Source: Oscillibacter valericigenes Sjm18-20 (GTDB taxonomy: Bacteria > Bacillota > Clostridia > Oscillospirales > Oscillospiraceae). Taken from it: 64,000 bases of DNA. The DNA lies in assembly GCA_000283575.1 (NCBI GenBank), contig AP012044.1, forward strand, positions 806,001-870,000. The letters run 5' to 3'. Positions 16,468-25,193 of this stretch are shown in pieces (positions within the stretch are counted from its first letter, which is position 1; each line of letters starts with the position of its first letter). The translations under genes were made by a program, and so were the position numbers. The notes under the pieces are model-generated. The model saw nothing but the letters and a program-made list of their open reading frames with translations, made no database searches and was not told the origin of the DNA.

Positions 16468-16935
16468 TCACTCCTCCTGTACATAGTCTTCCATGCTGCA
16501 AACATCCACGCTGAAACAGTCCCAAACATGCTTCAAAATTTCTTTAATGTCCGCAAGCTCCTGTTCGGACAAGTGAAACAGGTGTAGCTCCGTGCCATAA
16601 TGTGCGCTGCAAAAGCGTGGTTCCACATTAATGGTGAAAAACTCCGTCATCATTTCATCGTCCTGCGGCTGTGGGGTTGCCAGAATATTATGGATCATGT
16701 TTTTGGTAAGGGCACCCTTGATGGATGTTTCATATTCTTGGTTGCTGTCCTCAAGATTTAGTGAACCATAGCAGAGAGCCTGTTCAATGGCATCTGCTTC
16801 TTCTTTCCAGCAGCGGATTTCAAAGGCATCACCGGGTTGCAAAAATTTGGCGGTAATTTTCTTCCACCAGTCTGTATCTATATCGTGAATGCTGCGGTCA
16901 ATGAGATAGATGCTCATGCCATACATATAATTCAC
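16468..16935 (-). CDS. Conserved protein of unknown function
   Basis: The 155-residue soluble protein is rich in acidic residues. It begins MNYMYGMSIYLIDRSIHDIDTD; a start at MYGM or MSIY is also possible. No family is recognised. It is the first gene of a two-gene minus-strand unit with the HicB-like gene, divergent from the four-gene unit at 17033 across a palindromic promoter region. The mix looks like a genomic-island cargo set. Confidence 0.6.
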   Translation of the reverse strand: MNYMYGMSIYLIDRSIHDIDTDWWKKITAKFLQPGDAFEIRCWKEEADAIEQALCYGSLNLEDSNQEYETSIKGALTKNMIHNILATPQPQDDEMMTEFFTINVEPRFCSAHYGTELHLFHLSEQELADIKEILKHVWDCFSVDVCSMEDYVQEE

Positions 16936-16954
16936 CCGCCTTTTTATTGCATTT

Positions 16955-16981
16955 ACTATAATTATCCACTATAATTATAGT
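16955..16981. promoter_or_regulatory. Repeated palindrome ACTATAATTATAGT in a divergent promoter
   Basis: ACTATAATTAT at 16955 is repeated as the perfect palindrome ACTATAATTATAGT at 16968-16981. Both lie between the divergent start sites at 16935 and 17033. A repressor site controlling both units is plausible. The sequence also contains TATAAT-like -10 elements in both directions. Confidence 0.55.
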
Positions 16982-17032
16982 CGATAAAGCAAAGTTCATC
17001 AAGCGGTGCTTTTCTTCGGAAAGGAGATTTCA

Positions 17033-17590
17033 ATGACGAAACAAACCAAATACATTCATATTCGCCACCTTGATTACTGGTGGGGCGTTTACAATATCGG
17101 CAATCTGAAAAGCGGGGATATATCGGGCGTTGAATTCAGCCTTTCCAATGATCAGGCGGGAGATGATTTTTACTTTCATTTTGACTTTAACACCTTGCCT
17201 GCACTTGAAAACATATTGGCGGAAAACGAATTTATCGAAGCAGATAGCTCTGACTATCCTCACTTTTTGGAAAAGTGCCGTGAAATACAAAATGGAGCGT
17301 TGGACTATTTCATCGGTGCTCTTTATTATGAGGATTATCACCCCACGATAAAGGACTGCAAGTTGAGAGAAGGCTCTCTTTTTGATAAGAAAAGTCCCAA
17401 TAGCTCGCCCTACTATGCAGTGGTGTTCTTAAACGAAAATCAGCCGTTACTACCAGAGTTGCTTGTTAAGTGGCTGGAACGGTTATCGATTGATTTTTTT
17501 GCAGAAGGCTTCTGTTTTGCATTCTCAAGTATTCCAAGTAAAGAAGAAGCCGAAAAGGAGTACAAGGATGAGCAAGGGGTAGAAAATTGA
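17033..17590 (+). CDS. Protein of unknown function, first of a coupled operon
   Basis: The 185-residue soluble protein starts MTKQTKYIHIRHLDYWWGVY with AAAGGAG at good spacing. It is acidic and rich in aromatic residues, with no membrane segment and no motif I recognise. Its stop overlaps the TTG start of the next gene by four bases, so the two are translationally coupled. It resembles the small immunity-like or uncharacterised proteins that cluster in Firmicute islands, but this is only an impression. Confidence 0.6.
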   Translation: MTKQTKYIHIRHLDYWWGVYNIGNLKSGDISGVEFSLSNDQAGDDFYFHFDFNTLPALENILAENEFIEADSSDYPHFLEKCREIQNGALDYFIGALYYEDYHPTIKDCKLREGSLFDKKSPNSSPYYAVVFLNENQPLLPELLVKWLERLSIDFFAEGFCFAFSSIPSKEEAEKEYKDEQGVEN

Positions 17591-18123
17591 GCCAATTGAC
17601 TTATATTGCTTCCAATGCTCCGCTCCCGGAAGTGAAGAATTCCCATTATAAAACATTATCCGTCAATGAAGCCTTGTCTAAGGGAATATCGGTTGATGAA
17701 ATTTTGCTAAGACCGGGCTACAACCGGGATGAACCCGATGCTATTTTGTGGTCGGATACTGAGATTGTTTTTGACATAGATGCTGGAATCGTGGACGATG
17801 GCGACTTCGATGATGATTTTGCCATTCTAAGGCTCAGTGATGCCACCGATGATGTTTATACCGAGAAAAAATACCGTGCTTATATCGAATGGGACTGCAC
17901 AGAGGGCCGTGCCAAAAATGTGATTGACTATATCCGCAATCAATTGGAACATACAGATGAAATTGAACTTTGGCATATCTGGATGGGAATCGAGAACAGG
18001 CCCCGAATCAGAAAACACACCATCCCCATTGACGAACTTACACCCGATGATGTGATAGAATTGGAAGCCACAAATGTATTCTCCGAGCCGCCAATACAGT
18101 ATTGTTTTATTGTCACAAGGTGA
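17587..18123 (+). CDS. Protein of unknown function, coupled
   Basis: The 178-residue acidic protein starts at TTG (17587) overlapping the upstream stop. It contains an Asp-rich stretch FDIDAGIVDDGDFDDDF and a C-terminal half with YRAYIEWDCTEGRAKNVIDY and HTIPIDELTPDDV. No family is recognised. It sits in the middle of a four-gene operon. Confidence 0.58.
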   Translation: MSQLTYIASNAPLPEVKNSHYKTLSVNEALSKGISVDEILLRPGYNRDEPDAILWSDTEIVFDIDAGIVDDGDFDDDFAILRLSDATDDVYTEKKYRAYIEWDCTEGRAKNVIDYIRNQLEHTDEIELWHIWMGIENRPRIRKHTIPIDELTPDDVIELEATNVFSEPPIQYCFIVTR

Positions 18124-18131
18124 GGAATTTC

Positions 18132-18725
18132 ATGTTAAGGAAAATCTATATGACACCTAAACAACAACTCTTAAAAATATTAGAACAGCATAAGCGTTCT
18201 CGGAGCGATTCGGAGGACGTGCTTTTCAAGTTGCTTTCACCTTATTGTCTGCATAAAATGCTGGCACAGGGCAGCCCTTATTTTGAGAACGATTCCGGGG
18301 TAAGCGAAGCCTATGCAGCCGAGTGCGCGCAGATTGCCACTGGCATGTATCGCCGCTTGCAGTTTGGCTCTGAGCTTCTCATTGTCTATGAGGACTGTTA
18401 TAGCGAGAATAATCAAGACGACATTCGTTTTGTGGAAAGTTGCCTGAAAGACATAGGCGATACAGAGGTTTGCTCATTTTCGTGGAAGTTCCGCCCTATG
18501 GAGCAAACCTATCCCGCCGCTCTTGCCAATAATACCGATATACATAACTGCACTCGTAGACTATATCAGGCCAACAATATTGATATTCAGCGGCTGTTTC
18601 GGGAGATCATTCTGTCAGATATTGGTGGTAAATACAATTTGGCATCTAAGATTTTTATAATCGACACAACTACGAGCTGTATGTTTCATCTCTATGATGA
18701 CAGGGGCTTATGGATTAGCGGGTGA
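18132..18725 (+). CDS. DUF3885-like protein
   Basis: The 197-residue soluble protein has a C-terminal segment IFIIDTTTSCMFHLYDDRG that matches the DUF3885 signature found in small Firmicute island proteins. The function of the family is unknown. ATG at 18132 follows GAGGAATTTC. The stop overlaps the start of the next small gene by four bases. Confidence 0.55.
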   Translation: MLRKIYMTPKQQLLKILEQHKRSRSDSEDVLFKLLSPYCLHKMLAQGSPYFENDSGVSEAYAAECAQIATGMYRRLQFGSELLIVYEDCYSENNQDDIRFVESCLKDIGDTEVCSFSWKFRPMEQTYPAALANNTDIHNCTRRLYQANNIDIQRLFREIILSDIGGKYNLASKIFIIDTTTSCMFHLYDDRGLWISG

Positions 18726-18925
18726 AAGGCACGTACTTCCCACAGCTTGGCACAGAGCATGACGAAATCAGCGATATGGACTATGAGGACATTGCCGATG
18801 CGGAGATTCGCTTCAGTATTCTGTACGAAGGCTTTCAATGGATTAACGAAGCCAATGACGACCCGGAGGATTTGTGTCTGCATGGTTTAGAAAATTTTCT
18901 GCTATATTATAGTAATAAGCATTAA
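18722..18925 (+). CDS. Small acidic protein of unknown function
   Basis: The 67-residue protein starts at GTG and overlaps the previous stop. It has many Asp/Glu residues (HDEISDMDYEDIADAEIRF) and no Cys or membrane segment. DUF3885 proteins are sometimes longer, so this could be a split-off C-terminal part made by a frameshift near 18722. As a separate gene it would be the last of the operon. Confidence 0.45.
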   Translation: MKGTYFPQLGTEHDEISDMDYEDIADAEIRFSILYEGFQWINEANDDPEDLCLHGLENFLLYYSNKH

Positions 18926-19133
18926 ATAAGCAATTATCTGGCAATTGATTTCTGTTCGATTTCACAGAATGATAAATAATGGGCTTAGCAGCAGAACATA
19001 GAAATACAAGAGATCCTCAGATGTTGGAGATAGTATAACTAAACAACGGCCGTTTGCTCATTTGATTTTGTTCTTGCAGTGTAACCTGCCAATTTTTATA
19101 CGTCTTGGTCATAATTGCAGCCTGTCTCTTCAT

Positions 19134-20684
19134 TTATTTTTTCCTCCATATTACGGGAGCTTCCCGTAAAAAAAGCGCACCAATAAGTCCAATGACAGCA
19201 AGACCGATGCAAAACAAAAAAACGGTATGAATGGAAGCAGCAAGGACTATTTTTGCCTTTTGATAAATTTTGTCGAAATAATTCAGATAAGCGCTTGGTA
19301 CTTTTGCACGGATTTCCGAAATTGCTTTCGCATTTGTTATAATCTGCGTATTTTGAAACATGGTTTGAATCTTTTCCGGCAAGTGATGCATATTCAGTTT
19401 TGCCAAACCGGAATTCAACGTGTTCGTCATGATTACGCCATAAAGTGCAGAACTGATTGTACTTCCAATATTGCGGAAAAACATAACCGAAGACGTAACC
19501 GAGCCTATTTGTTGTTTAGGTGCAGCATTCTGAGCGTTAACATTTGTGATGGGCATACTCGTTCCTACACCAAATCCGAGAATTATCATAAAAACAATTG
19601 CTCTTGAATAAGGAGTTCCAACGCTCATCGTGGAAAGCAAAAATTCTCCTACACCCATAATGAGAAAAGCCAATATGGATAATAGCCTTGCCTTCCCAAC
19701 TCTTGAAATAAACTGCCCCGCTACGTTGCTTGCAAGAAGAAGCCCTAGCATCATTGGCGTTATTACTAATCCGGAAGTCGCAGCAGTCGAACCGATTACA
19801 CCTTGAACAAAGTACGGAAGATACATAATCGCTGAAAACATAAGAGCCTGTGAAAAAAACGCAATCAAGAAACAAATTGAAATGGCCCGGTCTTTAAAAA
19901 AGGCTGGAGGGAGCATCGGATTCTCCGATTTCCTTTCTACAAAGGTAAATATAATGAGCATGACTACTGACACTAGAAACAGGCTGATACAGGGAACAGA
20001 GAACCAGCCAAACATATTTCCGGCCAAACTAAATGCTAACAACATGGGAACCAGTGTAAACACGAGGGTTACGATGCCGATATAATCCACATGTTTCTTC
20101 GTTTCTCCGCTCTTGAAACTCGGCATGGATAATGTAAAAATAGTAATTGCTGCCGCCCCTAATGGCAGATTCATAAAGAATATCCAACGCCAGCCAAAGA
20201 AATCCGTGACAAAGCCACCCGCCAAAGGCCCGATAATACTGGCAAGACCATACATCGAAGTAACGATCCCAGTATATTTTCCCCGGTCGACGGGTTGAAA
20301 CATATCTGCCACTACAGTAAATACGCTCGAAACAATCATTCCGCCGCCAATACCCTGAATTCCTCTAAAAGCGATAAGCTGCACCATCGTTTGCGACAGT
20401 CCGCAAAGGCATGACCCAGTAAGGAATGTTGCAATTCCGATAAGAAAAGTTGGTTTGTGTCCATAAATGTCCGCCAATCCACCACACACGGGGATTGCTA
20501 TCGTTGAGCAAAGCATGTATATGGTGAACGGCCAAGAGTAATATTGCATTCCACCAAGATTGCCAGCTATGCTTTTCATAGCTGTACTGACGACCGTTGA
20601 ATCCAGTGCAGACAAGAGCAGGCTGGCCATAAGACCAATCAAGAGAAGCGCTGTCTTTGATTTATTCATTTGCGTTTCTGACAT
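19134..20684 (-). CDS. MFS drug efflux transporter, DHA2 (14-TM) family
   Basis: The 516-residue permease has about 14 hydrophobic segments. It carries the DHA2 motifs LSALDSTVVSTAMKSI in TM1 (motif D1), the motif-A-like loop GGLADIYGHKPTF and motif C IQGIGGGMIVSSVFTVV. EmrB/QacA-type pumps export drugs or toxic metabolites by proton antiport. ATG at 20684 is chosen because GGAGG lies 8 bases upstream. The longer frame begins in the promoter. It is 66 bases downstream of the padR gene in the same direction and should be under its control. Confidence 0.9.
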   Translation of the reverse strand: MSETQMNKSKTALLLIGLMASLLLSALDSTVVSTAMKSIAGNLGGMQYYSWPFTIYMLCSTIAIPVCGGLADIYGHKPTFLIGIATFLTGSCLCGLSQTMVQLIAFRGIQGIGGGMIVSSVFTVVADMFQPVDRGKYTGIVTSMYGLASIIGPLAGGFVTDFFGWRWIFFMNLPLGAAAITIFTLSMPSFKSGETKKHVDYIGIVTLVFTLVPMLLAFSLAGNMFGWFSVPCISLFLVSVVMLIIFTFVERKSENPMLPPAFFKDRAISICFLIAFFSQALMFSAIMYLPYFVQGVIGSTAATSGLVITPMMLGLLLASNVAGQFISRVGKARLLSILAFLIMGVGEFLLSTMSVGTPYSRAIVFMIILGFGVGTSMPITNVNAQNAAPKQQIGSVTSSVMFFRNIGSTISSALYGVIMTNTLNSGLAKLNMHHLPEKIQTMFQNTQIITNAKAISEIRAKVPSAYLNYFDKIYQKAKIVLAASIHTVFLFCIGLAVIGLIGALFLREAPVIWRKK

Positions 20685-20710
20685 ATAATCACGCCTCCAA
20701 TAGTTTATTA

Positions 20711-20729
20711 TATACTGGTATACATTATA
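20711..20729. promoter_or_regulatory. Candidate PadR operator upstream of the MFS gene
   Basis: TATACTGGTATACATTATA is partly palindromic and resembles AATACTAGTGTAGAGTATA upstream of padR (21317-21335). A matching site at the regulator and at the transporter is the usual arrangement for PadR repressors of efflux genes. Confidence 0.5.
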
Positions 20730-20750
20730 CTGCATAGACAAAAAAGAACA

Positions 20751-21290
20751 CTATCTACTTGCCCCTGTTTTTTCTTTATACTCCTTGCTGAATTTTTCTA
20801 TCCAGTTACAAAATAATTCATACATCTGGGAATAAAGTTCTATAACGGCCGCTGCGTAAAAAGAGCCTCCGTGATCATTTATCAACTGATCATTCACACC
20901 ATCAAATTTAACGGCAAGGTTTTTCTGGAGCTGTTCTATCATTTCTAGTCCCGTTACCGAATCCACGCTGGGAAGATTCGCAATAAAAGCGCAGAAATCG
21001 AGATATACTTTTCCGGGGTCTTCAGAATACCGCTGCATTAAGCGTATAAAGTATTTCCGGCCTTTTTCGTTAATCGAATATACCGTTTTTTCCGGCATTT
21101 CGCCTTCCCGTACAACCTTGCCGTCTATATAGCCCTCTTTGCTCAGTTTTATAAAATTTTTGTAAATGGACGGCGAACTAATTTTAATCCAGTGCTGAAT
21201 ATTTCTTTTTTCCATCTCTTTTTTAACTTCATAAGCGTTCATAGGCTTTTGAACTAAAACGCCAAGCAGCATTAAATCAATAGTAGACAT
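20751..21290 (-). CDS. PadR-family transcriptional regulator
   Basis: The 179-residue protein has a PadR winged helix (LMLLGVLVQKPMNAYEVKKEM to ISSPSIYKNFIKLSKEGYID, then YSINEKGRKYFIRLM) and a C-terminal Vir_act_alpha_C-type helical domain for dimerisation. PadR proteins repress adjacent transporter genes and release DNA when they bind the drug or phenolic compound. It is the first gene of a padR-MFS unit. Confidence 0.88.
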   Translation of the reverse strand: MSTIDLMLLGVLVQKPMNAYEVKKEMEKRNIQHWIKISSPSIYKNFIKLSKEGYIDGKVVREGEMPEKTVYSINEKGRKYFIRLMQRYSEDPGKVYLDFCAFIANLPSVDSVTGLEMIEQLQKNLAVKFDGVNDQLINDHGGSFYAAAVIELYSQMYELFCNWIEKFSKEYKEKTGASR

Positions 21291-21316
21291 TCAATCACCT
21301 CAGCAATGATATATTA

Positions 21317-21335
21317 AATACTAGTGTAGAGTATA
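21317..21335. promoter_or_regulatory. Candidate PadR autoregulatory site
   Basis: AATACTAGTGTAGAGTATA has ATACT / AGTAT arms around a seven-base centre and lies 27 bases upstream of the padR start. See the related site at 20711. Confidence 0.5.
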
Positions 21336-21435
21336 TCACTTGGATTTCCTTATGTCAATGGGATTCTTAGTGTAGTGGCAAACCTGCAAATAGGTATCAA
21401 GCCCTAACCCGCGAAAAAATGATCCTGTTTTCCAG

Positions 21436-21638
21436 TGTCAGCGCCAGTAATAAAATGCAAGAAAACGTTGGTCAAAAAATGTAGGTTTGCAGCAGAACGG
21501 AATGTCATATGGTACATTCGAAACTGCCTGTCATAAGGTAGTCGGAAAGGGTGTCGAAAATGGAAAGAGCAAACTGGATGGATATCCGAAGTGACCGGCA
21601 AAAAGGACTGAGCTGCACATAAATAGCTCGCAAGTGCG
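21436..21638 (+). mobile_element. Degenerate IS21 left-end remnant
   Basis: From TGTCAGCGCCAGTAATAAAA the sequence follows the left end and first codons of istA at 10617-10830 with scattered differences. An extra base pair and stop codons have destroyed the istA frame (ERANWMDIR then SDRQKGLSC). It ends abruptly near CAAGTGCG. It is older than the intact copy and cannot move. Confidence 0.75.
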
Positions 21639-21639
21639 T

Positions 21640-21784
21640 ATAATATTTGATCCATGACGGTAAAAGGATCATATTCTATGCTGGCTCCATATCTGGTTCC
21701 CAACAGATATGCTCCATGTTCAGGATGAATCTGAATGGAATGATATTTGGCATTCCTGCAAAGTTCACTGTGCTCCTTTTCCAT
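21640..21784 (-). pseudogene. Truncated small gene of unknown function
   Basis: About 48 codons open with MEKEHSELCRNAKYHSIQIH and end at the IS21 remnant, where the similarity to real coding composition stops. No family is recognised. The GGAGCAC-type context of the start is weak, and a minus-strand promoter would have to lie within 21785-21850. Confidence 0.35.
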
Positions 21785-21813
21785 CTTTTATCACACCTTA
21801 ATGATCAATTTGT

Positions 21814-21838
21814 CACCGGATTTATCCGGTGCTTTTTG
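21814..21838. terminator. Hairpin terminator CACCGGATTTATCCGGTG
   Basis: A seven-base perfect stem around TTTA is followed by CTTTTTGG. It stands between the truncated minus-strand gene and the IS110 left end and may be the terminator of a lost plus-strand gene. Confidence 0.55.
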
Positions 21839-21849
21839 GTACTATAAAA

Positions 21850-22100
21850 AGCGTAAGTGTAGGACGCCGACGGGCGTTTCACATTTGCGCTTATTCTTTT
21901 ACAATAAGGGAAGTAATTGGTCTGGCGTGGCGCTTTATGGAGCGAAGCCTCCGGCAACAAAACTGTCAGCCATCCCTTGTTGTAAACATTCGATTAGGCA
22001 GGTTGAAACCCATACGGGCTTTCGTGTAACGAACCAAACTGAATCGCAATAAGTGCAGATGGGATTACAATTACAAAACAATCATTCAGGAGGGTTCAAC
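21850..22100 (+). ncRNA. IS110-family left-end noncoding region, possible bridge RNA locus
   Basis: About 250 bases without a plausible gene precede the IS110 transposase. They contain several short stems (for example CGCCGACGGGCG and GGCGTGGCGCTTTATGG). IS110 elements of this layout transcribe a structured bridge RNA from the left noncoding end that pairs with donor and target DNA. The element boundary and the guide loops cannot be fixed from this one copy. Confidence 0.4.
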
Positions 22101-23306
22101 ATGACAAGCGTAGGCATTGATGTATCAAAAGGCAAGAGCACCGTCTGTATTCTCAGGCCATACGGAGAAGTGGTTGCTTCCCCATATGAAATACAGCACA
22201 CCGAACCGGAGCTTCGTGCATTGGTATCCCATATTCAATCCATAGAAGGAGAAGTCAGAATTGTAATGGAGGCTACTGGAGCATACCATTTGCCGCTGCT
22301 TTCCAGTTTCAAAGATGCAGGCATGTTTGTGAGTGTAATCAATCCATTGGCAATGAAAAAGTATGCTTCAACAGCAATACGCAAAGGCAAAACGGATAAA
22401 TTGGATTCTGTCCGTATCGCGAACTATGGAATTGATCACTGGTTTAAGCTCGCGGACTACACGTTGCCAGATGAGTTATATGCGCAGCTTAGGCTCCTGG
22501 GGCGGCAATATGCACACTACATTACAATCCGTATTGAGTGTAAACTGGCCTTGACCGATCTGTTGGACAGGACCATGCCTGGGATAAAAACATTGCTCAG
22601 CGGCAAGCGCTCAGAGGAACCAACAAAGGACAAACTTAGTGACTTCGTAGCAGAATACTGGCATTTTGACAACATTACTAAAAAAAGCGAGGTTCAGTTC
22701 ATCCATAGTTATTGTGCTTGGGCAAAAAAGAAAGGATACCACGCAAGTGAACCCAAGGCGAAAGCAATTTACGCCCTGGCTTGCAATGGTATCCCCACTT
22801 TGCCCTCCAGTGCCGCATCGACCAAAATGTTAACGCTGGAAGCCGTGAGAGTCCTGAAAGAAGTGAACAAGACTCTGGAAACCATTTTAACACAAATGCA
22901 GGCGCTTGCAATCACTTTGCCTGAATACGATATTGTTCGTGCCATGAACGGTGTGGGCGACGTCTTAGTGCCAAGGCTCATTGCTGAGATTGGCGATGTG
23001 CGCTGTTTTCATAGCGGCAGCGCACTGATTGCATTCGCTGGAATTGACTCGCCGTCGTTTCAATCAGGAAGCTTTACGGGTACACGACGTAAAATTTCCA
23101 AACGTGGGTCTTCACTGCTTCGGAAAACCGGGTACGAGGTAATGAAATGCCTTAAGACAGTAAAGCCGGCTCAAGACAATGCAGTATATCTTTATATGCT
23201 GAAAAAGGAGGCTGAAGGCAAGCCGAAGAAGGTTGCAAAGATTGCTGCCCTCAACAAGTTTCTGCGCATCTATTACGCCCGTGTAAGCGAGGTATACGCA
23301 AGCTAA
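22101..23306 (+). CDS. IS110-family DEDD transposase
   Basis: The 401-residue recombinase has an N-terminal RuvC-like DEDD domain (VGIDVSKGKSTVCIL with first Asp, VMEATGAYHLPL with Glu, KTDKLDSVRIANYG with the following Asp residues) and a C-terminal transposase_20 domain with the catalytic Ser region (ALIAFAGIDSPSFQSGSF, then ISKRGSSLLRKTGYEV). GGAGGG precedes ATG at 22101. It looks intact and sits directly upstream of the first ICE gene. Confidence 0.93.
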   Translation: MTSVGIDVSKGKSTVCILRPYGEVVASPYEIQHTEPELRALVSHIQSIEGEVRIVMEATGAYHLPLLSSFKDAGMFVSVINPLAMKKYASTAIRKGKTDKLDSVRIANYGIDHWFKLADYTLPDELYAQLRLLGRQYAHYITIRIECKLALTDLLDRTMPGIKTLLSGKRSEEPTKDKLSDFVAEYWHFDNITKKSEVQFIHSYCAWAKKKGYHASEPKAKAIYALACNGIPTLPSSAASTKMLTLEAVRVLKEVNKTLETILTQMQALAITLPEYDIVRAMNGVGDVLVPRLIAEIGDVRCFHSGSALIAFAGIDSPSFQSGSFTGTRRKISKRGSSLLRKTGYEVMKCLKTVKPAQDNAVYLYMLKKEAEGKPKKVAKIAALNKFLRIYYARVSEVYAS

Positions 23307-23444
23307 AAAAACCATTATTTCTTAGGCCAGCGGCTCGCCGATGGTCTGCTTTGCTATGCCTAAATTACAATCATATTTTTATTCAGCCTGCCAAGATTTG
23401 TCCTTGACTTTTCTTAGCAGGTTTTGTTGCAGAAAGGAGATGTT

Positions 23445-25124
23445 ATGAAACGATTTTTAGGAAGTATTCTATTATTTATATTCCTCATCTGTTTGTTTTG
23501 TCCAACAATTGCATATGCGGTCGGAGAAGGAAATATTGATACTGGCGGTGGAGGAATGGGTTCTGGAACAAACTCGAATTACTGGAACCCCGGCGATGAG
23601 GGTGTACGTGTGACAGTGGTGAGAGCAAGTGACCATACCGTGGTTACGACTCCCCTTGATCTGACCGATATAACTCCATCATCAAATATCTATCACTTCG
23701 GGAAAATAAGCAAATTGCAGTACAATAACGGCATATTGCTGCAGGCGTACCAAGGTGGATATATGTACAGAAATCCTGTGCAAGCATTGCCTCAAATAAT
23801 CAGTTCAAGCGGCCGGAGTGATATTGACAGAATAAAAAGCTATTTCACAGATGAACAAGTACTCCGTTCAGTTGCTGAATTAGTTGGCATGGATTACAAT
23901 GTCCTGATCAACGGCGACTATAAGTTGTTAATTGAGCCGCTTGCCTATTTCACTTTTCAAGGAGCCAAGATCGTAACAACCGCGACTGAAGCGGCCCTCT
24001 ATGATCAACAGGTGAACGGCCTGCTTCGGAGCTGGATGCAGTCGCTCACGCATAAAAATCTACCCTTTGCGATGTTTTTGGAAACATCCGATCTCGGTTA
24101 TCCTGCTTGGAGTGGCTCCACAACGAGCGCAACATCCAACGCGAACATTATTTCGTCCCTGGGGCTTGGTATCGTGCGCTTTAAAGAAGAAACCGAGCCC
24201 GTCGAGGTTGATACCATTGACTATGAGTACCGGGTCAACACCGAGGTGATTACAGCGGTCACGGTCAATGGAGGGCAGTCCGATCCGGATGATCCGGTCA
24301 GCGTGAAATTCCAAATAGGCGGAACCACCTACACCGTAAGCAACGTGTACTATCCATCCGGCGACAGTCAGCTTGCGTGGGTGAAATGGACGACGCCGGA
24401 CACGGAGCAGGACATGGTAATCACGGTCACGGTGATCGGCCCCGGCAGCACTTCAAACTCCACCATCAACGTCAGAATTGTGGATCTGGATCAGAATAAA
24501 CCGCCCAATCCCGTGGCTGATGACCGCAACGACGGCTTTTCCTATTCCCCGGTACCCAACCGGGCGGATCAGAGCTCGGCGAACTGGGGTGTATGGCGTC
24601 CATGGTGGCAGGAAAATTGGGTGTGGTACGGTGACGATGAGGGCGGATATTGGGTCGACGAGGGCTGGTGGGAGTTCGATTATGACAGTTACACGGCCAA
24701 GCTGATCTCCTTCGTGAGTATTGTGTGCGACAGTAAAAACCCCACGGCCAGCGGGGATACCATGAAGTCTGGCTATGGGATTAATCAGTCCGTCACAGGC
24801 AGGGTGACAACCACGCAAAGCACGGCGGTCACGAAGCCGCAGACAGCGGTCAGCTACTTTCCGGAATTCGGCTATGACACCTATTGGCGGATGCTGGAAC
24901 AAACGAGTTCGGGCAAATTCGAATTTCAGAAGAACCCATATTCCACGTATAAGAATCGCACCCATTTCACGCCGATCTGGATGCCTGATGGAGCCTATAC
25001 CGTCAACACCTGGCTCATTGACGCATGGACGCCGACCGGTATGCTCTCCGCAAATCTGACAGGCTCGCTGATGATCAGCGGCAGCCTGTGGGATGACTGG
25101 CACATTGCTCCGGCAAACCCATAA
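23445..25124 (+). CDS. Large secreted ICE surface protein
   Basis: The 559-residue protein has a clear Sec signal peptide (KRFLGSILLFIFLICLF, cleavage near AYA, residue 25) followed by a Gly-rich linker (DTGGGGMGSGTNSN). The mature part has beta-rich segments. A striking tryptophan-rich stretch lies at about residues 385-415 (WGVWRPWWQENWVWYG). No C-terminal anchor is visible. AAAGGAG precedes ATG at 23445. As the first gene of the transfer region, 69 bases before the VirB2-like gene, it is likely exported and involved in mating-pair contact. I recognise no domain. Confidence 0.7.
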   Translation: MKRFLGSILLFIFLICLFCPTIAYAVGEGNIDTGGGGMGSGTNSNYWNPGDEGVRVTVVRASDHTVVTTPLDLTDITPSSNIYHFGKISKLQYNNGILLQAYQGGYMYRNPVQALPQIISSSGRSDIDRIKSYFTDEQVLRSVAELVGMDYNVLINGDYKLLIEPLAYFTFQGAKIVTTATEAALYDQQVNGLLRSWMQSLTHKNLPFAMFLETSDLGYPAWSGSTTSATSNANIISSLGLGIVRFKEETEPVEVDTIDYEYRVNTEVITAVTVNGGQSDPDDPVSVKFQIGGTTYTVSNVYYPSGDSQLAWVKWTTPDTEQDMVITVTVIGPGSTSNSTINVRIVDLDQNKPPNPVADDRNDGFSYSPVPNRADQSSANWGVWRPWWQENWVWYGDDEGGYWVDEGWWEFDYDSYTAKLISFVSIVCDSKNPTASGDTMKSGYGINQSVTGRVTTTQSTAVTKPQTAVSYFPEFGYDTYWRMLEQTSSGKFEFQKNPYSTYKNRTHFTPIWMPDGAYTVNTWLIDAWTPTGMLSANLTGSLMISGSLWDDWHIAPANP

Positions 25125-25193
25125 GTATGTCAACAAGGCCGCTGAGAAATTCACTCTCAGCGGCCAATTATTTTGGAAAGGACTGATAACATC

